DNA of 64,000 nucleotides. It comes from Flavobacterium luteum (lineage in GTDB: Bacteria; Bacteroidota; Bacteroidia; Flavobacteriales; Flavobacteriaceae). Under the pieces are notes generated by a model. It made no database searches, was not told where the DNA came from, and saw only the letters and a list, made by a program, of their open reading frames with translations. Made by a program: the position numbers and the translations under genes. The stretch's first letter is position 1. The number at the start of each line of letters is the position of its first letter. Shown piece by piece: positions 24,681 to 34,300 of the stretch. The stretch spans positions 124,001 to 188,000 of the forward strand of contig NZ_WAEM01000003.1 in assembly GCF_008806775.1 (NCBI RefSeq), written 5' to 3'.

Positions 24681-26940
24681 GAATACTATTTTATTTACAA
24701 AGCTAAAATCCCAAAACTTAGGGTGTAAAGTTGCATATTCGCAGATTTTATTAACAATTTTCTTTCTTCTATTCTCTCTTTTCGCTTTTTCGCAGGAAAA
24801 GCAAAAAGATTCAACAAAAGTTATCTCACTTGATGAGGTGTTGGTTTCAGCAATTCGGGTTACTACAAAAACGCCTGTAAGTTTCAGTAATTTAGATAAA
24901 AAAGAAATTGCTTTTCGAAATCTAGGACAGGATATTCCCATTTTAATGAATTATTTACCATCAGTGGTAACAACTACCGATGCTGGAAACGGAATAGGAT
25001 ATACAGGAATACGAGTTCGTGGTAGCGATGCCACAAGAGTGAACGTAACTGTAAACGGAATTCCGTATAACGATTCTGAAAGTCAAGGCACTTTTTGGGT
25101 AAACATGCCTGATTTTGCTTCGTCTGTAGAGAGCATTCAGTTGCAACGAGGTGTAGGAACTTCAACTAATGGCTCTGGTGCTTTTGGAGCTAGTCTTAAT
25201 GTGCTTACCGACAATTATTCTAAACAAAATTCAGGAATGATTGCGAATTCATTCGGAAGTTTTAATACTAAAAAACACACCGTTAAATTTAGCTCTGGTT
25301 TATTGAATGAACACTTTGAGATTGCCGGAAGATTGTCTAAAATTAGCTCAGACGGATTTATTGATAGAGCATCCTCTGATTTAAAATCCTATTTTCTGCA
25401 AGGAACTTATGTTGGAAAAACCACTTTAATCAAAGCTTTAGCTTTTGGAGGTACAGAAAAAACTTACCAATCTTGGTATGGCTTAGAAGATTTAAGTAAG
25501 TTAAAAAATGATAGAACCTTTAATGTAGCTGGACAAAAATTCGATCAAAATGGCGTTTTTGAAGGATTTTATGATAATGAAACCGATAATTACCAACAAG
25601 ATCATTACCAATTGCATTGGAATGAAAAATGGAGTAACCACTGGAATAGTAATTTAGCGTTTCATTATACAAAAGGGAAAGGATATTTCGAGCAGTATAT
25701 TGACGATTGGTATTACACCAATGTACTTTTTAAAAAAGATTCTGAATTTGCGTTTTTAGGATTAAATCCGATAGAAGTTAACGGAAATACTGTCAATACT
25801 ATGGATTATATTAGAAGGCGTTGGTTAGATAATGATTTTTACGGCACTACCTTTTCGGTAAATTATAAAAAGAAGAAAATAGATTTTATTTTTGGTGGAG
25901 GAGCAAACAAGTATGAAGGCAATCATTATGGTGAAGTAATTTGGTCTCAATATGCTTCTCAAAGTCAAATTAGAGATAGGTATTATGAAGATTTTTCATC
26001 TAAAAGCGACATCAATTTATTTTCAAAAATGAATTATGATATTTCTAATAAATGGATGATTTATGGAGATTTACAATACAGAGTAGTAGATTATAAAGCA
26101 AATGGAGTTGACACAGGATTGGTGAATGATGCTTTTCATTTTTTTAATCCAAAAGCGGGATTAACTTTTTCTGCAAATCCAAAAAATCAGTTTTATTTTT
26201 CTTATGCAAAAGCAAACAGAGAACCTAACAGAAGTGATTATGAAAACGGTAATCCAAGACCCGAAAAGCTAGACGATTATGAATTGGGTTGGAGATGGAA
26301 CACTGAAAAAGTTAAACTAAATGTTAATGGATATTATATGAAATACAAAGATCAATTGGTGTTAACAGGACAATTGAATGATGTTGGAGCTCCAATCAGA
26401 GCCAATAGCGGTGATAGTTATCGTATTGGTCTTGAAGTTGATGCTACAATCTCATTATCTAAAAAATGGTTTTTACAACCAAATTTTACTTTAAGTCAAA
26501 ATAAAAATCGAGATTTTGTTTTTCAACGGGATGGTATTATTGAAAATTTAGGAAATACCAACATTGCTTTTTCTCCAAATGCAATTGCCGCCAACAGGTT
26601 AGTTTTTATTCCTATTCCAGAATTTAATATTTCATTACTGTCAAAATTTGTAGGGAAACAATTTATGGGAAATATAGATTCAGATAAGTCTGTCCTAGAA
26701 AGTTATTTTATAAATGATATTAATATTTCTTACGAATGGAATCCGAAGTCTGTTTTTAAATCTATTTTATTATCGGGGCTTATCAATAATTTTCTTGATT
26801 TAAAATATGAAAATAACGGCTATTTCTACACTTTTGATGATGATTATACAACTCCTGGAGTAATTTCTACAATAGAAGGAGCAGGATATTATCCGCAAGC
26901 AGGAATTAATTTTTTAGTAGGATTAACTTTAAATTTTTAA
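24679..26940 (+). CDS. TonB-dependent outer-membrane receptor, probably for thiamine
   Basis: This 753-residue protein has a signal peptide (hydrophobic to SLFAFSQ), then a TonB box region (VISLDEVLVSAIRV). The plug spans about 50-165 (NLGQDIPILMNYLPSV, TGIRVRGSDATRVNVTVNG, GAFGASLNV), and a 22-strand-type barrel ends in the aromatic LTLNF. It has no CarboxypepD_reg domain. A TPP riboswitch in its leader argues that the cargo is thiamine or a thiamine phosphate, as shown for the riboswitch-linked OMPthi receptors of Bacteroides. No thiamine kinase or biosynthesis gene is immediately downstream; a terminator follows. Confidence 0.92.
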   Translation: MNTILFTKLKSQNLGCKVAYSQILLTIFFLLFSLFAFSQEKQKDSTKVISLDEVLVSAIRVTTKTPVSFSNLDKKEIAFRNLGQDIPILMNYLPSVVTTTDAGNGIGYTGIRVRGSDATRVNVTVNGIPYNDSESQGTFWVNMPDFASSVESIQLQRGVGTSTNGSGAFGASLNVLTDNYSKQNSGMIANSFGSFNTKKHTVKFSSGLLNEHFEIAGRLSKISSDGFIDRASSDLKSYFLQGTYVGKTTLIKALAFGGTEKTYQSWYGLEDLSKLKNDRTFNVAGQKFDQNGVFEGFYDNETDNYQQDHYQLHWNEKWSNHWNSNLAFHYTKGKGYFEQYIDDWYYTNVLFKKDSEFAFLGLNPIEVNGNTVNTMDYIRRRWLDNDFYGTTFSVNYKKKKIDFIFGGGANKYEGNHYGEVIWSQYASQSQIRDRYYEDFSSKSDINLFSKMNYDISNKWMIYGDLQYRVVDYKANGVDTGLVNDAFHFFNPKAGLTFSANPKNQFYFSYAKANREPNRSDYENGNPRPEKLDDYELGWRWNTEKVKLNVNGYYMKYKDQLVLTGQLNDVGAPIRANSGDSYRIGLEVDATISLSKKWFLQPNFTLSQNKNRDFVFQRDGIIENLGNTNIAFSPNAIAANRLVFIPIPEFNISLLSKFVGKQFMGNIDSDKSVLESYFINDINISYEWNPKSVFKSILLSGLINNFLDLKYENNGYFYTFDDDYTTPGVISTIEGAGYYPQAGINFLVGLTLNF

Positions 26941-26961
26941 TTTAAAAACAGTAGTGACAAA

Positions 26962-26991
26962 AAAGCCTGAAAATCTAAATTTTCAGGCTTT
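26962..26991. terminator. Bidirectional terminator
   Basis: AAAGCCTGAAAAT and ATTTTCAGGCTTT form a 13-base stem between the convergent receptor and lipoprotein genes, with T residues following on the plus strand. Confidence 0.85.
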
Positions 26992-26998
26992 CGGTTTT

Positions 26999-27418
26999 TT
27001 AATTAAAAACTCGAATCGAATTATTTCCTAATACTTCTACTTGATAAGGAATCATAGTGTATTTCGCTGTGCCAACACCTGTAAATAAGCTGTATTCGTA
27101 ATTTTCGCAAGTGCATTTAGCGTTTACTTTGTCCTCTTTTATGATTAATTTTGAGCAAGAACTAAGCGCATGATTAGGGCAATTGGCATTCCACGCCCGA
27201 TAATCATTATCTGTAATTTTCATAACTATCATACTAATTCCCGAAGGCTCTGTTAAAACAACAGGGTTTATAGGAATAGTCAACGGAGTATTTAAATTCA
27301 GGTTTATTATATATGAAAAATTATAACTTGGAATATAAGGATTGTTGTTTCGAACCGAATCTCTTGAGCATCCAATTAGTACAACTAGACTTAATATGTA
27401 AAATAAATAGTTTTTCAT
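26999..27418 (-). CDS. Lipoprotein with a degenerate Rieske-like fold
   Basis: This 139-residue protein has a lipobox ending LIGC (Cys17). The second half looks like a Rieske beta-sandwich: NANCPNHALSSCSKL followed by NAKCTCENYEYSLFTG, in the positions of the two cluster loops. The true ligand pattern C-x-H...C-x2-H is broken: the first loop has C-x2-H and the second has no His. It therefore should not hold a normal 2Fe-2S centre. Function is unknown. It stands alone, divergent from greA. Confidence 0.7.
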   Translation of the reverse strand: MKNYLFYILSLVVLIGCSRDSVRNNNPYIPSYNFSYIINLNLNTPLTIPINPVVLTEPSGISMIVMKITDNDYRAWNANCPNHALSSCSKLIIKEDKVNAKCTCENYEYSLFTGVGTAKYTMIPYQVEVLGNNSIRVFN

Positions 27419-27514
27419 TTATAGAATATAAGTAATAACACAAACAAATTTAAATTATTTCACTTTGGTTTGAATAGGATTAACATATAATTTTAAAATT
27501 ATAAAAAAATAATG

Positions 27515-27522
27515 TATATTTG
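27515..27522 (+). promoter_or_regulatory. -7 box of greA
   Basis: TATATTTG is a perfect TANNTTTG. The start of transcription is expected near 27529, which excludes the upstream in-frame ATG at 27512 as the greA start. Confidence 0.6.
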
Positions 27523-27530
27523 TAACTACG

Positions 27531-27555
27531 AATCCCGTCCCGATGGGATTTTTTC
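27531..27555 (+). terminator. Terminator-like hairpin at the 5' end of the greA mRNA
   Basis: AATCCC (27531-27536) pairs with GGGATT (27545-27550), and six T residues follow. It starts within a few bases of the predicted transcription start and about 25 bases before the greA ATG. The form is that of an intrinsic terminator inside a leader, so it may be an attenuator. Confidence 0.55.
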
Positions 27556-27577
27556 TATTTATATAAACGAGGAAATT

Positions 27578-28054
27578 ATGAGCGCAGTATCTTATTACAC
27601 AGCAGAAGGATTAAAAAAATTAAGAGAAGAATTAGACTATTTAAAGAGCGTGATGCGGCCTAAAGCATCTCAAGATATAGCAGAAGCAAGAGACAAAGGC
27701 GATTTATCGGAAAATGCAGAATACGATGCCGCAAAAGAAGCACAAGGAATGCTAGAGATGCGAATTGCTAAATTAGAAGAAGTACATTCTAATGCAAGGC
27801 TTATTGATGAAACACATCTTGATGTTTCAAAAGTATTAGTTTTGTCTAATGTTAAAATTAAAAATCAGGCAAACGGAATGGAAATGAAATATTCGTTGGT
27901 AGCAGAAAGCGAAGCCGATTTAAAAGCAGGAAAAATTTCGGTAACATCACCAATTGGTAGAGGCTTACTAGGAAAATCAGTTGGCGATATTGCAGAAATA
28001 ACAGTGCCAAATGGCGTTTTAAAATTTGAAGTTTTAGAAATTTCTAGAGATTAA
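27578..28054 (+). CDS. greA: Transcription elongation factor GreA
   Basis: The protein has 158 residues from MSAVSYYTAEGLKKLREELDYLK. The N-terminal coiled coil carries the acidic tip residues in ARDKGDLSENAEYDAAKEAQ (near 40), which enter the RNA polymerase secondary channel. The C-terminal domain has SPIGRGLLGKSVGDIAEITVPNG. It stimulates cleavage of backtracked transcripts. The HIT gene follows 4 bases after the stop. The leader contains a terminator-like hairpin. Confidence 0.97.
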   Translation: MSAVSYYTAEGLKKLREELDYLKSVMRPKASQDIAEARDKGDLSENAEYDAAKEAQGMLEMRIAKLEEVHSNARLIDETHLDVSKVLVLSNVKIKNQANGMEMKYSLVAESEADLKAGKISVTSPIGRGLLGKSVGDIAEITVPNGVLKFEVLEISRD

Positions 28055-28058
28055 TACA

Positions 28059-28448
28059 ATGTCAAGTATTTTTACAAAAATAGTAAACGGAGAAATTCCT
28101 TGTTATAAAATCACCGAAGACGACAACTTTTTAGCTTTTTTAGATGTAAATCCAAACGCAAAAGGACACACCCTATGCATTCCTAAAACCGAAATTGATA
28201 AGATTTTTGATATAGAAGATGAAAAGTATTTGGCTTTGATGCAATTTTCTAAGAAAGTGGCAATTGCACTAGAAAAAGCAGTCCCTTGCAAAAGAGTAGG
28301 AATGGCAGTAATAGGACTTGAAGTGCCCCATGCTCATGTACATCTAATTCCGCTTAACGAAATGGACGAAATGCGTTTTCAGAACAAAGTAAAATTAAAA
28401 AAAGAAGAATTTGAAGCTTTAGCAAAGAAAATTCAAGATTACTTATAA
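28059..28448 (+). CDS. HIT family nucleotide hydrolase
   Basis: This 129-residue protein begins MSSIFTKIVNGEIPCYKITED and has the histidine triad HAHVHLIPL near residue 100, the signature H-x-H-x-H. The catalytic nucleophile is the middle His. The family splits nucleoside phosphoramidates and related compounds. It is co-transcribed with greA, an arrangement I believe is common in Bacteroidota. Confidence 0.93.
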   Translation: MSSIFTKIVNGEIPCYKITEDDNFLAFLDVNPNAKGHTLCIPKTEIDKIFDIEDEKYLALMQFSKKVAIALEKAVPCKRVGMAVIGLEVPHAHVHLIPLNEMDEMRFQNKVKLKKEEFEALAKKIQDYL

Positions 28449-28449
28449 A

Positions 28450-28482
28450 AAAAACGCAACACTTTAATTGTTGCGTTTTTTT
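28450..28482. terminator. Terminator after the HIT gene
   Basis: AAAAACGCAAC (28450-28460) and GTTGCGTTTTT (28470-28480) form an 11-base stem. It also lies just downstream of the minus-strand tRNA gene, for which it can terminate too. Confidence 0.88.
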
Positions 28483-28483
28483 G

Positions 28484-28557
28484 TGGAGAATATCGGATTC
28501 GAACCGACCACCTCTTGCCTGCCAGGCAAGCGCTCTAGCCAAATGAGCTAATCCCCC
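28484..28557 (-). tRNA. tRNA-Ala (anticodon GGC)
   Basis: The 74-base gene folds as a cloverleaf. The acceptor is GGGGGAT with ATTCTCC (including G-U pairs), followed by the D arm from TAGCTCATTTGG. The anticodon stem CTTGC/GCAAG has loop CTGGCAG, giving anticodon GGC, and the T arm reads GTCGGTTCGAATCCGAT. The discriminator is A and the 3' CCA is not encoded. It reads GCC and GCU alanine codons. Confidence 0.95.
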
Positions 28558-28634
28558 ATTGCGAGGCAAATATACATTTTTTTCGTTTTAAAAAAGCAAA
28601 TTATAAAATTCAAAATAGAATCATTTCTATTCAC

Positions 28635-28642
28635 TAAATTTG
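28635..28642 (+). promoter_or_regulatory. -7 box of the QueD-like gene
   Basis: TAAATTTG matches TANNTTTG and predicts a leader of only about ten bases before the ATG at 28659. Confidence 0.5.
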
Positions 28643-28658
28643 CACCAAAATCATTACA

Positions 28659-29111
28659 ATGAGCAACATTAGAATCACCAAACAATTTAGTTTCGAGACT
28701 GGACACGCTTTATATGGATATGATGGAAAATGCAAAAATGTTCATGGTCATAGTTATAAATTGTCCGTTACCGTAATTGGAAAGCCTATTATAGACAGGG
28801 CCAATGTAAAGTTTGGTATGGTAATAGATTTCTCAGATTTAAAAAAAATTGTAAAAGAAGAAATTGTCGATCAGTTTGATCATGCTACCGTTTTCAACGA
28901 AACAACTCCTCATATTGAGCTAGCTAACGAATTAAAATCTCGTGGGCATCATGTAATATTAGTAGATTATCAGCCAACAAGCGAGAATATGGTTATTGAT
29001 TTTGCTAAAAAAATTATAAGTCGATTGCCAGAGGTTATTAAACTTCATTCTCTAAAATTACAAGAGACTGATACCTCATTCGCTGAATGGTATGCCTCTG
29101 ATAATTTATAA
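28659..29111 (+). CDS. queD: 6-carboxytetrahydropterin synthase (QueD/PTPS family)
   Basis: This 150-residue protein has the zinc histidines in FETGHALYG (His16) and NVHGHSYKL (His30 and His32), with the catalytic Cys25 in DGKCKN. VIDFSDLKK and DQFDHATVFNE complete the active site, and ETDTSFAEWY ends the fold. It converts 7,8-dihydroneopterin triphosphate to 6-carboxy-tetrahydropterin in queuosine synthesis. No other queuosine gene is nearby, so a related pterin role cannot be excluded. Confidence 0.9.
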   Translation: MSNIRITKQFSFETGHALYGYDGKCKNVHGHSYKLSVTVIGKPIIDRANVKFGMVIDFSDLKKIVKEEIVDQFDHATVFNETTPHIELANELKSRGHHVILVDYQPTSENMVIDFAKKIISRLPEVIKLHSLKLQETDTSFAEWYASDNL

Positions 29112-29134
29112 TCTAAAAGCACTACATTATCCTT

Positions 29135-29890
29135 ATGCAATTAGCTAACAACAAAAAAATATACTTCGCTTCCGACCAGCATTTTGGAGCTCCAACACCC
29201 GAATTGAGTTTTCCTAGAGAACAAAAATTCGTAGCTTGGCTTGACGAAATAAAAGCTGATGCTGAGGCTGTTTTTTTATTAGGAGATTTATTCGATTTTT
29301 GGTTCGAATACAAAACCGTTGTTCCAAAAGGATTCGTGCGTGTTTTAGGTAAACTTGCAGAAATTCGTGACAGCGGTATTCTTATTTATTTTTTTGTAGG
29401 AAACCATGATTTGTGGATGTCCGATTACTTTGAAAAAGAACTCAATATTCCCGTATACCACGATAACAAAGAATTTACTTTTAACGGAAAAACCTTCCTA
29501 ATAGGTCATGGAGACGGAAAAGGACCAGCCGACAAAGGCTATAAGCGCATGAAAAAAGTGTTTACCAATCCGTTCTCCAAAACGTTGTTCCGATGGCTTC
29601 ATCCAGATATTGGTGTAAAACTAGCTCAATATCTATCTGTAAAAAACAAACTTATTTCAGGAGCCGATGACGTAAAATTTCTTGGAGAAGAAAACGAATG
29701 GCTCGTGCTCTACTCTAAACGCAAACTCGCAACCAAACATTACAATTACTTTATTTTCGGACACCGTCATTTACCTATGAAACTCGCAGTTGGGAAAAAC
29801 TCCGAATATGTTAATCTTGGTGACTGGATAGGTTATTTCACTTATGGTGTTTTCGATGGAAAGACTTTTGAGTTGAAAAAGCATCTGTAA
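29135..29890 (+). CDS. UDP-2,3-diacylglucosamine diphosphatase (LpxH-like)
   Basis: This 251-residue calcineurin-type phosphoesterase has the metal motifs in order: ASDQHFGAP (usually DxH), GDLFDFWFEY, VGNHDLWMSDY, GHGDGKGPADKGYKRM and IFGHRHLPM. It splits UDP-2,3-diacylglucosamine to lipid X in lipid A synthesis. The first motif has SDQH rather than SDxHL, typical of this Bacteroidota branch. It follows queD by 23 bases. Confidence 0.9.
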   Translation: MQLANNKKIYFASDQHFGAPTPELSFPREQKFVAWLDEIKADAEAVFLLGDLFDFWFEYKTVVPKGFVRVLGKLAEIRDSGILIYFFVGNHDLWMSDYFEKELNIPVYHDNKEFTFNGKTFLIGHGDGKGPADKGYKRMKKVFTNPFSKTLFRWLHPDIGVKLAQYLSVKNKLISGADDVKFLGEENEWLVLYSKRKLATKHYNYFIFGHRHLPMKLAVGKNSEYVNLGDWIGYFTYGVFDGKTFELKKHL

Positions 29891-29920
29891 TAGATTTTTT
29901 TAGCTGAAAGATTAAAATTA

Positions 29921-31180
29921 CTACCCATTCTCCTCCACATCTTTCTGTAAATCCAAATTTCTAAACGATGGAGAAAAGAATCCAGTAGCCAGCAAAATCA
30001 AAAGCGTCATACTTCCACCAAAAACAACTGCCGTTACGGTCCCCATCAATTTAGCCGTCAAGCCACTTTCAAAAGCTCCCAACTCGTTAGACGAACCTAC
30101 AAATATGGAATTTACCGCAGCTACACGACCTCGCATAGAATCTGGTGTTTTGAGTTGCAAAATTGTTTGACGAATCACCACCGAAATCCCATCAACAACT
30201 CCACTCATAAATAATGCAAAAACTGACAGCCAAAAAATAGTGGATAAACCAAACACAATTATACAAACGCCAAATAAGAAAATGGAGATTAATAATTTCA
30301 TTCCGGCATTCTTATTCAAAGGAACATAAGCAGTGATAAACATAGTGATAAAAGCGCCTACCGCTGGCGCTGCTCTTAAAATACCAAATCCTTCAGGGCC
30401 CACTTTCAAAATATCTTGAGCGAAAATCGGCAACAACGCCACAGCCCCACCAAAAAGCACTGCCACCATATCAAGAGACAAAGCTCCTAAAATGGTTTTA
30501 TTATGATATACGAATTTTACACCTTCTTTAAGACTATCCATAATGGGTTCTCCAATTTTTGGATTCAAAATTGGTTTTATTCCGATTTGTGACAAAAAAA
30601 TTAAAGACAAAACAGAACATCCGAAAACGAAACTCATCGAGCCATGTACCCCAATCCAATTAATAGAAAACCCAGCCAAAGCGGGTCCTAAAACAGCACC
30701 CATTTGCCAAACCGAACTGCTCCATGTTGCCGCATTCGAATATTCTTTTTTAGGAACAATTAAGGATAAAAGTGAAAATATCGTAGGTCCTAAAAAAGCT
30801 CTTACTAATCCTCCAAGGAAAACTAAAGTATAAATGCTATACAAAATTAATTCTGTTGAATGCTTAGCTGTAATAGAAGGCAGGGTTAAAAAATACAAGC
30901 CTAAGCTTATTATCGAAAAAGCCAAAATACATTTCAGAAGCATTCCTTTCTTTTCATTTTGATCTACAAAATGTCCAGCGAATAAAGCCATACCTATAGC
31001 TGGAATGACTTCCATTAATCCAATAATTCCCAGAGAAAGAGGGTTTTTAGTTAAACTATACACCACCCATTCTATGACTATAAATTGCATCGACCAAGCA
31101 AAAACCATAGTAAAACGCAACAATAAAAACACATTAAATTCTCTGTAACGTAAGGCAGAATACGGATCGTTTTTTTTCAT
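29921..31180 (-). CDS. MFS transporter (MFS_3/EntS-like)
   Basis: This 419-residue protein has 12 hydrophobic segments. The loop between helices 2 and 3 reads FAGHFVDQNEKKGMLLK, the MFS motif A in its EntS-like form. The second half contains DSMRGRVAAVNSIFVGSSNELGAFESG, which is typical of the MFS_3 exporters of siderophores and drugs. The substrate cannot be inferred. It is a monocistronic gene, convergent with lpxH. Confidence 0.88.
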   Translation of the reverse strand: MKKNDPYSALRYREFNVFLLLRFTMVFAWSMQFIVIEWVVYSLTKNPLSLGIIGLMEVIPAIGMALFAGHFVDQNEKKGMLLKCILAFSIISLGLYFLTLPSITAKHSTELILYSIYTLVFLGGLVRAFLGPTIFSLLSLIVPKKEYSNAATWSSSVWQMGAVLGPALAGFSINWIGVHGSMSFVFGCSVLSLIFLSQIGIKPILNPKIGEPIMDSLKEGVKFVYHNKTILGALSLDMVAVLFGGAVALLPIFAQDILKVGPEGFGILRAAPAVGAFITMFITAYVPLNKNAGMKLLISIFLFGVCIIVFGLSTIFWLSVFALFMSGVVDGISVVIRQTILQLKTPDSMRGRVAAVNSIFVGSSNELGAFESGLTAKLMGTVTAVVFGGSMTLLILLATGFFSPSFRNLDLQKDVEENG

Positions 31181-31261
31181 TTAATTAGTTTTTTATCGAT
31201 ACAACAAAGATAATTTTAAAAAGTAATCTTTTTAATTTTTGTGCTTTGATAGTTATAATAA

Positions 31262-31305
31262 AAAGAGAGGGACGTAAATAATCCATTTATTTCGTCCCTC
31301 TTTTA
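31262..31305 (-). terminator. Terminator after the haloperoxidase fusion gene
   Basis: AGAGGGACG and CGTCCCTCT, extended by TAAATAA/TTTATTT, form a long stem. Both sides end in A or T runs. It lies just downstream of the stop at 31321. Confidence 0.85.
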
Positions 31306-31320
31306 GATGTGTTTTATAAT

Positions 31321-34300
31321 TTAATTCTTCACTAAAATAATTTTAGATAAAGCATTTACTTTTAATAGATACATTCCGGTTGCGGTATTTTTTGATAAAT
31401 TAACGTGTGAAGTACTTGTTTGCACATCAAAAGATTTACTTTCGATTTGTATTACTCTTCCTTGCATGTCAAAGACTTTTATTTCATCTGTTTTCGAAGT
31501 GTTAGCAATATAAATTTCACTTTGAGTTACAGGATTAGGATACAATAAAATCTCTTTATCCTTTTGGAATCTTGTATTAGACAAGGCTGAATCAAAATAG
31601 GGAATAGCAAAATTATAAGCTTCAATTCCAATTTCTTTACCAATTAATCGTCCTGGAATATCATCTGCTGGGGGATGAATTCCACCCCAAATTCTAGAAA
31701 GACTGCATTGATCTGAAGCATCCTGATAAGTTGCCCATTGTAAAAAGATGTCTTGACTTGGACCTTTTTCAAAAACCAAAAAGTCATTTTTAGGGGCCTT
31801 AAATTCGGACATACCCCCAGGGAAATATTTATCACCTGTTATAAGTGTCATTACTTCGGCAGCTGCTCTTGAAAAAGTAGAATGACCAGAAATAAATCCG
31901 GCAAAAGGAGGAGTAACAAATGAAGGTCTTTGGTATGGCCACCAGTTTTCACCTAATATCCAACCTACACCTGCTACATCGGTTGCCGCATTTTTGATGG
32001 CGTCGTGTCCTATCCAGGCTTTTAATTTTATTTTTCCAACATTAATATTATTTAAACCACTTAAAGGGTCACCTTCTTTAACTAACTCTACAAAACCTGG
32101 ATCTAGTTGAATCCCTCCTATATGGTAGTTTGGTAAACTTGGATCAGTACTTTGTCCTAATTCACACATATAACGAATAGCCGAAATGGGTCTGATATAA
32201 TCAGCCCAACCTTTAATACCCCATGCAGTAACAGCTGCATCATGAACAGCTCCGCCTAATATAAAATAGGCTTTAACATCCCATTCTAATGGAGATAAAA
32301 CGTCACCTTTACCATTGAATTTTTTTACAAATTGGGGATGATCACTTGCATAATTTAAAATAGAAAACCAATGTCCTGGTGGTGTTTCAGAATCAGGGCC
32401 ATCGGCCCAAAATTCTGCTAATACTCTAGCATAATCTCCTCTTGGAACCATTTGCGTTTGGTAGGGCTGTCCTGTTGCAGGATTTATACTATACCCCTTT
32501 CCAATATCTCCTCCTTCATTTTCATCATAAAAATTAGGGTAATCAGCTGGGGATTTTGGTAAAGATTCAAAATCGATGTTTCCAAGAGATTTTGGTGAAA
32601 TATCTATTGATACACCATCTGAAGCATCTAAGTGAGAACTCCATTTGGAGACAAGTCTAAAATTCCATTTGTATTGATTGCCGGACTCTGTTTGTGTATT
32701 TATATCTAATTGGGGTGGCAAATTGGGTTGATGGTAAACGGTATAATTATAACCGTCACGTTGCACTATTTTTTTATCTTTCAAAGCAAATGGAAATACT
32801 TTCCCCCATTCAGCACTTAAAAAAGAGGGAGTCGTGCCTGGTATAATATTTCCGCTTTGGTCTATAAAGGTATTAAAACTTAATGGCTGCCAACGATTAC
32901 AATTTAATATACCTGTTCCTTGTCCTACTAAATCTAAATCAAGTGGCGGATTAATTGGTTTATAAAATATATTTTTATAACTATTTACTTCATTTGAACC
33001 ATCGAGTAAACCATAATTGATTAATGTTTGTCCGATGTAATTTCCTAAAGCTGCTGCATCTCCTGTTTCGTAATCTTCTGATGTGTTGTTAATGTCATAT
33101 CCTAGTTGATTCATAATCATATCGAATCGAGCTCTACTTTTTACAGCTCCAGGAGAATTCAAAAAACGAAAGTTTAATAATCGGTATGCGGCATAACTCA
33201 TGGTTTTATTTACGGCATCTGCTTTATTTTCGTTTGCAGTAAATTCGTTTAAAGTACTTTGAAATCCGTTTAAGGTATTGCCCATTAAATAAGGACTTGC
33301 TTTAGTATCATAAATGGCCCAACTATCATATAATGCAATAGCAGTGTGAAATAAGTTTCGAGCATGTACTGTAGGTCGTGCAAAATCTTTTCTTATGGCC
33401 GCGAGTAAAGCTTCATTCCATATTCTAGCCACCGAAATGTTTTCTGGAGCGTTTTTGACATTCAGATTAACATTTAATTCTGTAGTAGAAACGACACAAT
33501 TATTGATCTTTTCTTGTACTTTTATTTTTCCATTAGACTCAATTTTCCATTTTACAGTAATTGAACCTGTACCTTGTCCACTTAGTATTTTTCCTCCTTC
33601 AACAGTCCAAATAGCCTCTGCATTATTTTCTATTGGATAGTTGTAGGATTCAATGGAATTAAATCCAGAATCTATAGAGCCTGATATTACATTTGAAGAT
33701 TCAAGATAACAACTATTATCATTTGCAGTAGCCAGAGGATTATATTTACAAGAACTCGGGTCGGTACAACCATATATTTTAGCACTTGGAGAAGAATTCA
33801 ATGTTTCATATCCTTGCTGCGCTTCGGTGAATCTTAAGGCTTTATTAATGGGTAAATTGGTAAAAACATCTACAATACCTGAAGGCCAAGTAATTTTTAA
33901 TTCGTTAATTGTTGTTGCTTTATTTAAACCAAAATGTACGGGTTTTAAGCTTTGCGATAACATACCAACGCCATTATAATACCTAATAATGGTTCCTTCG
34001 TTAGTAGTAACTGAAAGTTTTGTGCCAATTGCATCTTTATTAGAAATAGTGCCTAGTAATGAAACTTTTAACCATGCTAAATCACTGGTTTGATTAGCAG
34101 TCAAAGTTTTATTTTCATAGAAAAATGACTTGCTATCTGTATTGGTTACATAAATATCTAAATCTCCATCATTATCATAATCAAAATCAAGGACTTCGGT
34201 ACTCCTTGTGAACTCATTTAGTCCAAGGTCAGAACTTATGTTTATAAGTGATTTTTGACCTTCTTTGTGTAGGTTTTTGAAATATGCATTCTTTTGACTT

